Positions 45,930 through 55,042 of a DNA stretch of 64,000 nucleotides are shown here, one piece after another. Source of the DNA: an uncultured Duncaniella sp. GTDB lineage: Bacteria > Bacteroidota > Bacteroidia > Bacteroidales > Muribaculaceae. The translations under genes were made by a program, and so were the position numbers. The notes beneath the pieces are model-generated. The model was not told the DNA's origin. It saw only the letters and a program-made list of their open reading frames with translations, and searched no databases. Within the stretch, counting starts at the first letter, position 1. The number at the start of each line of letters is the position of its first letter. Location of the stretch: the NCBI GenBank assembly GCA_958352885.1, contig CATWQI010000006.1, positions 124,001 through 188,000 of the forward strand, given 5' to 3'.

Positions 45930-48236
45930 TCAGAGGTTTATGGAAACTCCGGCGTTCAGGCATCTGGGGAGCGCGGGACCGTAGATGTATCCAGAGTCAC
46001 GTGTGGCTCCCGAATCGAAGTCATTCTGGTATGAATTGAATATGTTGCTGATACCTGCCGATATATTCAGGTTAACACGGTTGAATACCTTGAACTTGTA
46101 TGTGAACTTTACTGATGCGTCAAAGAATGACTTGGTGCGCACTGCCAAATCCACATCTGTGCCCGAGCCCTCAAGGTGCTGCACGGTCATAGGGCCTGTG
46201 CCGGTGGCGTTAAGCGTGGCTGACAGATGGTGGGTGATTTCCCAGTTAGCCGTAAGATAGCCGTATATGTCAGGGGTACGGAACATCTTTTTTTCTGCGG
46301 GGACATCGGGGTTGTCACTCCATTGTTCAGGTTTCTTATATCGGCTGCTTTGCACTGTGATGCCACCTTGCATGTCGAAATGGCTTGAGAAAAATGCCTT
46401 GGCTTCCAGGTTTACTCCCATCACCCTGGCTCCGCTGCCGTTGTAACGCTCGAGAATTGCATTGCCCATAGCGTCGGTGCCCTCGAGCTGGCGTAGTGCG
46501 AACACGTCACGCAGGTCGGTGAAGAAACCTTCGACCAGAAGGTTGGTCTGCACATTGCCGAAGCGGTGATAGAGGTCTGCTGAAAGGCTTACGCTCTGTG
46601 AGCTTTCCTGTTTCAACCCTGGCGCAAGTACAGTTACAACTCGTTCGCCGCCAACAATCGCCACATGGAAATCCTCGTCGTAGGCTTGTGGCGAGCGGAA
46701 GCCGGTGGAGTAGGATGCTCTGAAATTAACATTGGCGGAGGGATTGAAGCGTACGTTCACACGAGGGGATATTATGGGATTGCTTATCAGCGAATGTTTG
46801 TCGACACGGGCACCGGCGAGGAATCCCCAGCGCTCGTCACGCCATTCATTTTGCAGGTAGGCGCTGTAAATGCGTACACATTGTTTTACATTGTGGTCGT
46901 AGCCGAGGGTGACATCATGCAGCCTGTTGAACGAATATTCCAGACCTGCCACCAGCTCAGCCGGCATGAAGAGGAAGCGGTCCATAGGGTGGGTCCATTG
47001 GCTTCCCGCTGTAATCACCACATCCGATGTCCTGCCGTAAGCATCAGGGTCCATGTCGGAGCCGTAATAGCTCTGCCTGCGTGTGTTCTGGCTTGCGGCG
47101 AATACAGACAGGTGGTCGCGGCGGTCGCGCAGCCAGATGTCGTAGGTGGCTTCTCCCGCATGGATGTTGTGGTCGGTCTGCTCGGCTATCATAGCCATGT
47201 GGGGAGGAACGCTGAGCTGGTCGCCACCACGGCGGTACTCATGGGTGTTGTGGTACTCGACAGTGAGTTTGCTGATGTCCGATGTCCGGAAGAATCCGCG
47301 TGCGCCCAGGGTCTGTGTCTTCAACTGTGCCACTTCTGTGAATCCGTCGTCGTTATGGTCGTAGCCGTCACGGTAGCGGCTTTGTCCGTATATGAAAAGC
47401 CCTGCCAGTCCGTTGTCGGTGACCACCGAGGCGTTAAGAGTTGTATTATTGTCAAATGAGCCGGAGGGTCCTATTGAAGTTAGCTGATGGGACACTTGTG
47501 CGGAGTTGACCATCGGGTCTTTGGTGATGATGTTGATGGTGCCGCCTACTGCCGACGAGCCGAAGAGAGCCGAGCCTCCTCCGCGCATCACTTCCACACG
47601 GTCTATCATGTTGGCCGGTATCTGCTCCAGTCCGTATACTCCGGTCAGTGCGGAGAATACCGGACGGGAATTCATCAGTATCTGTGAGTAATGTCCGTCA
47701 AGACCGTTTATGCGCACCTGTGTGAAGCCGCAGTTCTGGCAGTCATTTTCCACGCGTACGCCCGGCTGGAAATCGAGTCCGTCAGCCAGCGAGCATGCGC
47801 CGAGCCGCTGGAATGTGGAGCTGTTAATCACGTTCACAAGCGAAGGGCTCTCGCGGCGGCGTGTCTCGCTTTTGGAAGATGTGACAACCACCTGGTCGAG
47901 CATGAATGCGTCAGGCACTACATTGAAGTTAAGCTCTACAGTCTGGTGCGGCTTGACTGATGTGTCGAGTTTGGTGGTGACATATCCGGCGCAACTGACC
48001 TCAAGGGTATAGTCGCCTGGCTTGAGGTCACGGAATATATAGTGTCCTGACGCATCGGTGACAGTGGCGAGGCTTGTGCCGAGGATTTTTATCAGGCATC
48101 CCGGCATATGTTCGCCGTTTTCGGTGTCTATCACGTGACCGCCTATGTTTGCGTCTGTTACTTTCTGGTTTTGTGCTGATATGCATGTTATGCCGATGGT
48201 ATATGCCATCAGCAGTGTGATGATTCGTCTAATCAT
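45930..48236 (-). CDS. TonB-dependent outer-membrane receptor
   Basis: A 768-residue protein with a signal peptide (IITLLMAYTIGITCISAQ). A carboxypeptidase-regulatory-like beta-sandwich follows (GGHVIDTENGEHMPGCLIKI), then the plug (VRINGLDGHYSQILMNSRPV, VEVMRGGGSALFGSSAVGGTI) and a 22-strand barrel ending in SINL. It is not a SusC (too short, no SusD partner), so it probably takes up a metal complex, cofactor or siderophore. The His-rich gene just upstream (181-base gap, same strand) supports a metal substrate. A terminator follows. Confidence 0.88.
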   Translation of the reverse strand: MIRRIITLLMAYTIGITCISAQNQKVTDANIGGHVIDTENGEHMPGCLIKILGTSLATVTDASGHYIFRDLKPGDYTLEVSCAGYVTTKLDTSVKPHQTVELNFNVVPDAFMLDQVVVTSSKSETRRRESPSLVNVINSSTFQRLGACSLADGLDFQPGVRVENDCQNCGFTQVRINGLDGHYSQILMNSRPVFSALTGVYGLEQIPANMIDRVEVMRGGGSALFGSSAVGGTINIITKDPMVNSAQVSHQLTSIGPSGSFDNNTTLNASVVTDNGLAGLFIYGQSRYRDGYDHNDDGFTEVAQLKTQTLGARGFFRTSDISKLTVEYHNTHEYRRGGDQLSVPPHMAMIAEQTDHNIHAGEATYDIWLRDRRDHLSVFAASQNTRRQSYYGSDMDPDAYGRTSDVVITAGSQWTHPMDRFLFMPAELVAGLEYSFNRLHDVTLGYDHNVKQCVRIYSAYLQNEWRDERWGFLAGARVDKHSLISNPIISPRVNVRFNPSANVNFRASYSTGFRSPQAYDEDFHVAIVGGERVVTVLAPGLKQESSQSVSLSADLYHRFGNVQTNLLVEGFFTDLRDVFALRQLEGTDAMGNAILERYNGSGARVMGVNLEAKAFFSSHFDMQGGITVQSSRYKKPEQWSDNPDVPAEKKMFRTPDIYGYLTANWEITHHLSATLNATGTGPMTVQHLEGSGTDVDLAVRTKSFFDASVKFTYKFKVFNRVNLNISAGISNIFNSYQNDFDSGATRDSGYIYGPALPRCLNAGVSINL

Positions 48237-48417
48237 TTATAAGATGTTAAAAAAAGTGTGTTGTTGGAATGTCATGGTGACACCATATCCTCGCATCCAC
48301 AGTCGCATATAGATATGTTTTACCGGGATGGGTGGGTTATGTGTATCCGTGGTAAGCATGTTGCCATTCTCCCGTGTGCGTCGGGGAAGGATGGCAATGT
48401 GTGGCAGTGAAAAATCA

Positions 48418-48759
48418 TCAGCAATGGGGAGGACCTCGCAACGTCACGCTGAGAGGGCTCTCATCTGTTGTGGCAGTGGAGCAATGGCACTCTATTACAG
48501 TGTAATATAGCGGAGCGGTTAACGTCGGCGCCGGACTTGCCGTCTCAGCGGATGTCGCCGTGCAGTTGAACGACGATACCAGGTTAAGCTCCTTAGTGCT
48601 GTGTGTATGGTGCGAAGAGGGTTTATAGGGGTGTGAATGAGCCACAGTCCCACCTTCGGAGAGCAGGTGATAGTGAATGAACACCGTGTTCGAGAACATG
48701 AAATTCACGAACACGAGCAGCAATGCGACGGACAATATTTTCGCAGCCTTTGTTTTCAC
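48418..48759 (-). CDS. Small secreted His-rich protein, likely metal-binding partner of the TonB receptor
   Basis: A 113-residue protein starting at GTG (48757-48759). A long hydrophobic signal segment (ILSVALLLVFVNFMFSN) is followed by a His cluster, HYHLLSEGGTVAHSHPYKP and SSHHTHS. The HSHPY motif recurs in short Bacteroidetes proteins next to TonB receptors, from memory, and points to metal binding in the periplasm. Two Cys (ECHC) lie near the end. The -7 box ends only five bases before the start codon, so the mRNA may be leaderless. Confidence 0.7.
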   Translation of the reverse strand: MKTKAAKILSVALLLVFVNFMFSNTVFIHYHLLSEGGTVAHSHPYKPSSHHTHSTKELNLVSSFNCTATSAETASPAPTLTAPLYYTVIECHCSTATTDESPLSVTLRGPPHC

Positions 48760-48763
48760 GGTG

Positions 48764-48793
48764 CAAAGGTACTAATAATCCGTGAAATACAAA
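48764..48793 (-). promoter_or_regulatory. Promoter of the His-rich gene and TonB receptor
   Basis: The minus strand reads TTTG (48793-48790), 18 bases, then TACCTTTG (48771-48764). The start of transcription would coincide with the GTG at 48759. A metal-responsive regulator could act here, but no operator is recognised. Confidence 0.6.
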
Positions 48794-48874
48794 AATTCAG
48801 TGGTGAACGGCATGTACCATGTCGTCAACGGCATCGGTAAGCTGACGGATATGTACTGTTGCCCGGTGTAACAA

Positions 48875-48927
48875 GGAGAGGATACCGGGGCATGTTGACC
48901 CACCGGTATCCTCTCCGTATTTTTTTG
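48875..48927 (+). terminator. Strong plus-strand intrinsic terminator without an upstream gene
   Basis: Perfect 14-base arms GGAGAGGATACCGG (48875-48888) and CCGGTATCCTCTCC (48903-48916) with a run of seven T at the 3' side. No plus-strand gene lies upstream (48760-48874 holds no ORF), while the minus-strand side lacks T bases, although it could still act after the esterase gene. Confidence 0.7.
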
Positions 48928-49015
48928 TAGCGGTAAATCGTTAGGGACCGCTAAGGATTTATGCTCGAACCGGCTCTTTTATTGTCATGCTTTTTCGAGC
49001 GAATGTATGCTTCAA

Positions 49016-49855
49016 TTATTTCTTCTCAGGTCTGTTCCTTGCGGTAAGCCATTCCAGGAGGAGAGCTTTCATAGGCTCATGATATTTGAAGGTTGGTCGG
49101 AAGCCCCATCCGTGACCGCCAACGGGGAATATGTACATTGTTGCGGGGACTTTGTTAGCTTTGAGAGCGCGGTAATAGCGCACGGAATTCTCGGAGGGCA
49201 CTGCACGGTCGTCATCGCTCAGCAATAGAATGGCCGGAGGAGTGTTGGCGTCGACATGCTGTTCGTTTGCGTATTCGGCAAGCATCGTGGCATCGGTTTT
49301 CTTGTCACCGAGCAGATTGTCGATTGAGCCCTGGTGGGTGACACCTGCTTCGGATGTGACTACCGGATAGAAAAGAACCGAAAAGTCGGGGCGAGACTCC
49401 GAGTCCTTGATATGAGTGCTGACTGTCGATGCGAGATGTCCGCCCGCTGATGAGCCGGCTATGCCTACCTTTGCGGGATTCACGCCCCATTCGGCTGCGT
49501 GGCGGCGAACGTAACGTATTGCCTCACGGGCATCATCAGCGGGTATGAGATGGTTCCCATGTGGGAGGCGGTACTTGAGCACTATACCTGTGATTCCGTT
49601 TGCTGCAAGCCATTCAGCCACATGTTTTCCTTCGTTCTCCATTGACAGATGAGTGTAGCCACCGCCGGGACAGACCACCACAGCCATGCCGGTGTTGGCT
49701 GAGTCAGTAGGGTGATAGACGGTTACGGTAGCTTCATTGTCGTGTCCATTGTCGGTTGCCGGACCGTTCTGCCATAATTTTTCAGGTGTCTGCGCTGACA
49801 GCATCATGGTAAATCCTGCCGCAGCTGCGACCATCCCTGTTAATATTCGTTTCAT
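49016..49855 (-). CDS. Secreted alpha/beta-hydrolase, esterase-like
   Basis: A 279-residue protein with a signal peptide (AAAAGFTMMLSAQ). The BD-FAE/esterase-type features are VVVCPGGGYTHLS (oxyanion region), VGIAGSSAGGHLAS (nucleophile Ser in GSSAG), LLSDDDRAVP (Asp) and FPVGGHGWGF (His). It probably removes acyl groups such as acetyl from plant glycans in the periplasm. The neighbouring GH95 enzyme, 93 bases upstream on the same strand, fits a role in hemicellulose or pectin breakdown. Confidence 0.87.
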   Translation of the reverse strand: MKRILTGMVAAAAGFTMMLSAQTPEKLWQNGPATDNGHDNEATVTVYHPTDSANTGMAVVVCPGGGYTHLSMENEGKHVAEWLAANGITGIVLKYRLPHGNHLIPADDAREAIRYVRRHAAEWGVNPAKVGIAGSSAGGHLASTVSTHIKDSESRPDFSVLFYPVVTSEAGVTHQGSIDNLLGDKKTDATMLAEYANEQHVDANTPPAILLLSDDDRAVPSENSVRYYRALKANKVPATMYIFPVGGHGWGFRPTFKYHEPMKALLLEWLTARNRPEKK

Positions 49856-49948
49856 ACGTATGATTGGTTTTAAGATGTTGATAATTCTATTTGTTAGTGA
49901 GGCTGAGTGGCTCGCCGGGATGTTTTAGGGGGCTTATGAAACGCTCTT

Positions 49949-52489
49949 TTAGTCCGCATTGACAAAGGTGTATGATTCCCCGGCTCGGGTCGGTATGTCG
50001 TACTCATTCACCTCCTTTAACATGAGAGCCGGGATTTTTGTCTTGTCCTTGATTACGGGAGCCGGGATAGTGTAGACTGAAGTCAATTGGTTGGGATTGG
50101 CTCCTGTGGCTTTGGGCAGTTCAGAACCGTCGGAGGCGGCGAGGCGTGAAGAGGAGCGCAGGCGCAGATTGCCACCGAGTGTCGACCTGACGGTGACAGA
50201 CTCGACTTTTCCATCCTTCCAGGTCAGAGAGGCTATTTCAAATCCGCCACGGGTTCTCAGTCCTTTTACCTCGCCCTGCTCCCACACGTCGGGTAGGGCG
50301 GGTAGCAGATGTAGCGCGCCGTCGTGGCTCTGAACGAGCATTTCGGCGATTCCTGCCGTACAGCCGAAGTTTCCATCAATCTGGAACGGAGGGTGGGCGT
50401 CAAACATATTGGCGTATGTGCCGCCGTTTTCATCCTTTATGGTTACATTGGAATCCTTGAGCTTGAGCTGGTTTGTTATGAGCTTGTAGGCATGGTTTCC
50501 GTCAAGCAGACGAGCCCAGAGACATACTTTCCATCCCATTGACCATCCTCGGCTGGCATCGCCGCGTCCTATCAGCGATTTCTTCGCTGCCTGAAACAAT
50601 TCGGGATTCGTGTAGGGTGATATCTGGTTGCCCGGATACAGCCCCCACAGATGCGATACATGGCGGTGGCTGCTGGTCTCTCTGTCCCAGTCCTCAAGCC
50701 ATTCCTGAAGCTGTCCGTACTTGCCTATGTGCATAGGAGGGAGCTGAGCCTTAAGGGCTTCAAGCTCGTCGGCAAATTCCTTGTCGCAGTCAAGCGTGCG
50801 CGTGGCGAGCACGACATTGTTCAGCAGGTCATAGACCATCTGATTGTCCATAGTCACACCGGCAAATATGGCGGCGCTGATTTTCTTCCCCTCAGGAGTG
50901 AGGTATGAGCCGAGCCCAGGGTGATTTTCAGGTGAATTTGAGGGTGACACTACCTTGTAGCCACTCTTGGGATCGGTTACTAAGAAATCCTTGTAAAACT
51001 CTCCGGCGGATTTCAGTACAGGATAGATTTCGGCAAGATATTTCCTGTCACCTGTGTACAGGTAGTGCTCCCACAGATGAGAGCAGAACCATGCTCCTCC
51101 GGTGGGCCAGATGCTGCATGACGCATAGTCCACAGCTCCGGTTGAACGCCAGATGTCTGTGTTGTGGTGCAGTGTCCATCCATTGCATCCGTACATCTTC
51201 TCGGCGGACTCGCGCCCTGTCACGCTCACATCCTTGACCATCTCGATGAAAGGGGAGTGGCATTCACTCAGATTGGTGACTTCGGCGGGCCAATAGTTCA
51301 TCTCCACATTTATATTTGTGGTGTACTTGCTGTCCCATGCGGGATATTGTCCGGCATTTGGATTCCAGATACCTTGCAGATTTGCCGGCTGTGTGCCCGG
51401 CTGGGAACTGCTGATGAGAAGGTAGCGTCCGAACTGGAAATACATTGCCGCCAGCGATGGGTCGGAAGTGGTTGAAAATTCGTCAATGCGGACGTCGGTC
51501 GGTTTCGCTTCCTGAGCGGGGTTGCTTCCCAGGTTGAGGCTCATGCGGTCAAACTGGCTTTTATACCGCTTGATGTGGTCGCTTTTGGCGGTTGTGTAGT
51601 CCTTGTTGAAATTATCAAGTGTGCTTTTGGCTTTTGCGTCGCCGTCACCGCTAATATCCTTGTAATTTACAAAATTGGTGGCTGCTGATATATATATAGT
51701 GGCAGAGTCGGCACCTTTGACCCGGATTGAGGCATTACCGGTGTCGGCGGTCTCTTTGCCTCCGTCAGCGGTCACTTTGATATATGCTGTGGCTTTCAGC
51801 CGGTTTGGAATGTTTTCCTCCGCTTCCTTGGCATGGTAGCAGTCCACACGGAGAGTATTGTCGCTTCCCGGCATCACTTCCACGTCGGCGAGTGTGCGTG
51901 TTTTCTTAAGCGGTGGGACGAATGAGGTGTCAAATGTCACCATTCCCGGTCTGGAAGCGGTGATGTGGATTATGATGAGGTCGTCGGTGAGTGAGGCGAA
52001 CGTCTCGCGTGTATATTTTACACCGTTGACGGTGTATTCAACCTTTGCGACTGCGTTGCTGATATCAAGTTCGCGGCGGTAATCGGTCACACCTCCGGCT
52101 GCGACCGGGAAGTCGAGAATGAGATTGCCGAGCGACTCATATATCATTCCGTGGCCTGTTATGCTCTTGTCGGCTGTGATGTTTTCCATCCCGAGCCGCT
52201 GAGCCTCCACATATTCACCCTGATTGATTAAGGTGCGTATTTCCTCAAGCTTATTCTTCGCTTTCGGGTTATAATTGTTATACGGGCTTCCGGACCAGAA
52301 GGTGTCTTCGTTGAGCTGTATGGTGTCCCTGGCGGCTATGCCGTAGACCATGGCACCGAGATGTCCGTTGCCGAGAGGCAGAGCTTCCACCCAATAGTTG
52401 GCGGGACGGTCATACCACAGCTTTAAATCTTCTGCAATAGCCGCAATGCTTAACAGCGCGGCGAACACTGTGAGAATCAGTTTTTTCAT
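49949..52489 (-). CDS. Secreted GH95 glycoside hydrolase (alpha-L-fucosidase/galactosidase family)
   Basis: An 846-residue enzyme with a signal peptide (LILTVFAALLSIAAIAE). The GH95 N-terminal beta domain begins LWYDRPANYWVEALPLGNG, with DTIQLNEDTFWSG as the family hallmark. The (alpha/alpha)6 barrel includes NLQGIWNPNAGQYPAWDSKY and VEMNYWPAEVTNLSECH. DAHPPFQIDGNFGCTAGIAE lies near the end. GH95 removes terminal alpha-1,2-fucose, or alpha-L-galactose in some members, from xyloglucan, pectin or mucin. With the esterase gene downstream it may form a small glycan-degrading unit. Confidence 0.92.
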   Translation of the reverse strand: MKKLILTVFAALLSIAAIAEDLKLWYDRPANYWVEALPLGNGHLGAMVYGIAARDTIQLNEDTFWSGSPYNNYNPKAKNKLEEIRTLINQGEYVEAQRLGMENITADKSITGHGMIYESLGNLILDFPVAAGGVTDYRRELDISNAVAKVEYTVNGVKYTRETFASLTDDLIIIHITASRPGMVTFDTSFVPPLKKTRTLADVEVMPGSDNTLRVDCYHAKEAEENIPNRLKATAYIKVTADGGKETADTGNASIRVKGADSATIYISAATNFVNYKDISGDGDAKAKSTLDNFNKDYTTAKSDHIKRYKSQFDRMSLNLGSNPAQEAKPTDVRIDEFSTTSDPSLAAMYFQFGRYLLISSSQPGTQPANLQGIWNPNAGQYPAWDSKYTTNINVEMNYWPAEVTNLSECHSPFIEMVKDVSVTGRESAEKMYGCNGWTLHHNTDIWRSTGAVDYASCSIWPTGGAWFCSHLWEHYLYTGDRKYLAEIYPVLKSAGEFYKDFLVTDPKSGYKVVSPSNSPENHPGLGSYLTPEGKKISAAIFAGVTMDNQMVYDLLNNVVLATRTLDCDKEFADELEALKAQLPPMHIGKYGQLQEWLEDWDRETSSHRHVSHLWGLYPGNQISPYTNPELFQAAKKSLIGRGDASRGWSMGWKVCLWARLLDGNHAYKLITNQLKLKDSNVTIKDENGGTYANMFDAHPPFQIDGNFGCTAGIAEMLVQSHDGALHLLPALPDVWEQGEVKGLRTRGGFEIASLTWKDGKVESVTVRSTLGGNLRLRSSSRLAASDGSELPKATGANPNQLTSVYTIPAPVIKDKTKIPALMLKEVNEYDIPTRAGESYTFVNAD

Positions 52490-52556
52490 GGGTTAAATGT
52501 GATGGATAAGACCGGATATGGAACAATAGGAGGAGAGAGCGACGGGTATATGGCGG

Positions 52557-53801
52557 TTATTTGCCGGTTTCTTCCCAAAGATACAGCCTGTCGGACGGGC
52601 GTATTTTGCGAGGCACTTTGATGGAGAAACTGTCTCCCTTTTTCACCATCGGCACCGGGTCGTATTCGAGCCGGAGTTCCTCTATCTTTAGGATTATGGC
52701 ACCGGTGTCAGTCCCTGTGATGACGACCTCGTCACCGACATGCAGCTCTCCGGCTTCCATTACAAACTCGCCTACTCCGAGTTTCGGGAAATGGCGCACT
52801 CCCTTTGCCACGTATTTCTTTACACGGGTGGCGGAGGAGCCGTATTTTGCCGACCATTCCCCAAGTCGTTGTCCAAGGTAATAGCCGTCCCAGAACCCGC
52901 GGTTGAATATCTTGGAAAGTTCCTCGTCCCAGCGGGCTATCCTGTCATCGGTAAATTCACCCGCACAGATGGCATTGATTGCTTCCGAATAGGCTTGCAC
53001 GGCAATTTTGACATATTCAGGACCTCTGGCGCGTCCCTCGATTTTGAATACCCTCACTCCGGCATCAATCATCTTGTTGAGGAAGTGGATAGTTTTCAAA
53101 TCCTTGGGCGACATTATATATTTGTTTTCGATGTCAAGTTGGTCGCCTGTCTCACGGTCGGTAACGGTGTAGCCACGGCGGCATATCTGTGTGCATGCCC
53201 CCCTGTTTGCGCTTGAGTTCATCTCATGCAGGCTGAGGTAGCATTTTCCGGACACAGCCATGCAGAGTGCTCCGTGACAGAACATTTCGATACGGATTGG
53301 CTCGCCCTTCGGTCCACGGATGTTGTCACGCTCGATCGCCTGATGGATTTCCTTGACCTGCTCGAGATTAAGCTCTCGGGCAAGCACTACTACATCGGCA
53401 AACTGCGAGAAGAATTTCACCGCTTCTATGTTTGTGACATTGAGCTGCGTGGAGATATGGACTTCCACACCAACGCTTCGGGCGTAGGTGATGGCAGCGA
53501 TATCGCTCGCTATTATTGCTGATATGCCGCTCTCCTTCACGGCATCAATAATATCGTGGCACTTGGCCAGCTCATTGTCATAGATGATGGTGTTGACAGT
53601 GAGATAGCTTTTCACTCCCGCCTCGTCGCATATAGAGGCTATGTTGCGGAGGTCGTCAAGTGTGAAGTTGACGGAGGAGCGTGAACGCATGTTCAGCCCC
53701 TCCACTCCGAAGTATATTGCATCGGCACCTGCTTCGATCGCTGCGTGGAGTGATTCATAGCACCCCACAGGAGCCATTATTTCAAAATCTTTTCGGTTCA
53801 T
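52557..53801 (-). CDS. U32-family peptidase / RNA-modification protein
   Basis: A 414-residue protein of the U32 (YegQ/TrhP, RlhA) family. AGADAIYFGVEGLNMRSR, FCHGALCMAVSGKCYLS and NRGACTQICRRGY contain the conserved Cys residues that bind an Fe-S cluster in tested members. Older annotation as collagenase-like protease is doubtful; proteobacterial members take part in tRNA and rRNA hydroxylation. The C-terminal domain (about residues 330-414) is a beta-barrel. It lies 14 bases after the aminotransferase gene. Confidence 0.9.
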   Translation of the reverse strand: MNRKDFEIMAPVGCYESLHAAIEAGADAIYFGVEGLNMRSRSSVNFTLDDLRNIASICDEAGVKSYLTVNTIIYDNELAKCHDIIDAVKESGISAIIASDIAAITYARSVGVEVHISTQLNVTNIEAVKFFSQFADVVVLARELNLEQVKEIHQAIERDNIRGPKGEPIRIEMFCHGALCMAVSGKCYLSLHEMNSSANRGACTQICRRGYTVTDRETGDQLDIENKYIMSPKDLKTIHFLNKMIDAGVRVFKIEGRARGPEYVKIAVQAYSEAINAICAGEFTDDRIARWDEELSKIFNRGFWDGYYLGQRLGEWSAKYGSSATRVKKYVAKGVRHFPKLGVGEFVMEAGELHVGDEVVITGTDTGAIILKIEELRLEYDPVPMVKKGDSFSIKVPRKIRPSDRLYLWEETGK

Positions 53802-53815
53802 CGGTTGTTTGTTGG

Positions 53816-55015
53816 TCAGATAGTCCTTCCCGGATAAGCCTTGAGGGCGGCTGCGAGCACTTTCATAGCCCGTGCGAGTTCCTCCTTGTTTATGACGTAT
53901 GCCATTCGCACTTCGTCCTTGCCCATGCCTGGTGTGGTGTAGAATCCTGATGCTGGCGCCATGAAAACGGTTTCGCCGTCAAGGTTAAACTCTTTCAGGC
54001 ACCACTGGCAGAATTTGTCAGCATCGTCCACCGGAAGTTTCACCACGGTGTAGAATGCCCCCATCGGTATCGGAGTATAGCATCCGGGAATCTTGTTGAT
54101 TTCATCGATGAGGAATTTGCGGCGCTCAACATACTCGTTGTACGTTGCAAGCATATACTCCGAGGATGTGTCGATAGATGCTTCCGCCACAATCTGTCCC
54201 AGCAGAGGCGGGCTCAGGCGAGCCTGGCATAATTTCATCACGTTAGTCTTGAGTTCCGGATGTTTGGTAATGAGGGCGCCTACTCGGATACCACATTCGT
54301 TGTAACGTTTTGATACGGAGTCGACCAACACCACCTGCTCCTCTATGCCCGGCAGATGGAAGGCGGAGATGTAGGGAGCGCCTGTGTAACAGAATTCGCG
54401 GTACACTTCGTCCGAGAATAGGAATAGGTCGTATTTCTTTACCAAGTCCCTGATTTGCAGCATTTCCTTCATGGTGTAAAGGTAGCCTGTGGGATTGTTG
54501 GGGTTGCAGATGAGTATCCCTTTTGTGCGGGGGGTGATTAGCTCCTCGAATTTCTCCACATTAGGTAATGCGAATCCCTGGTCGATGTTGGACGGCACTG
54601 TTACAATTTTGGCTCCCGCAGATATGGCAAAAGCCATGTAGTTGGCGTATGCCGGCTCCGGAACAATGATTTCATCTCCCGGGTCAAGGCATGCCATGAA
54701 AGCGAACAGCACCGCTTCGGAACCGCCTGTGGTGACTATGATATCATCCACATCCACTTCGATGTTGAACCGGTGATAGTACTCCTTGAGTTTCTTGCGC
54801 AGCGAGAGTAGACCAGCCGATGGGCTGTACTCCAGTACTGTGCGGTCAATGTTTTTGAGTGCGTCCATGCCCTCCTTGGGTGTGGGGAGGTCGGGCTGTC
54901 CGATGTTGAGTTGGTACACTTTGATGCCTTTAGCCTTGGCCTCGTTGGCAAGAGGTGCGAGACGTCTGATAGGTGATGCGGGCATCAATGTGCCGCGTTC
55001 TGATACGTTTGGCAT
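53816..55015 (-). CDS. Class I/II PLP-dependent aminotransferase
   Basis: A 399-residue fold-type-I aminotransferase. QLNIGQPDLPTPKEGMDAL is the N-terminal motif, CNPNNPTGYLYTMKEM the ring-stacking and Asn region, FSDEVYREFCYTGA the Asp/Tyr pair, and LVDSVSKRYNECGIRVG contains the PLP Lys (SK). RMAYVINKEEL contains the carboxylate-binding Arg. The substrate is likely aspartate or an aromatic amino acid; exact specificity is not readable. It lies between the U32 gene and the GlmU-like gene, all co-directional with short gaps. Confidence 0.9.
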   Translation of the reverse strand: MPNVSERGTLMPASPIRRLAPLANEAKAKGIKVYQLNIGQPDLPTPKEGMDALKNIDRTVLEYSPSAGLLSLRKKLKEYYHRFNIEVDVDDIIVTTGGSEAVLFAFMACLDPGDEIIVPEPAYANYMAFAISAGAKIVTVPSNIDQGFALPNVEKFEELITPRTKGILICNPNNPTGYLYTMKEMLQIRDLVKKYDLFLFSDEVYREFCYTGAPYISAFHLPGIEEQVVLVDSVSKRYNECGIRVGALITKHPELKTNVMKLCQARLSPPLLGQIVAEASIDTSSEYMLATYNEYVERRKFLIDEINKIPGCYTPIPMGAFYTVVKLPVDDADKFCQWCLKEFNLDGETVFMAPASGFYTTPGMGKDEVRMAYVINKEELARAMKVLAAALKAYPGRTI

Positions 55016-55042
55016 AATTCAGGTGTATAAAAATGGTGAGTA

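Noticed and set aside
46665..47459. A 264-residue open frame opposite the TonB receptor
   Set aside because: Antisense shadow; low-complexity Val/Ala sequence and no ribosome site.
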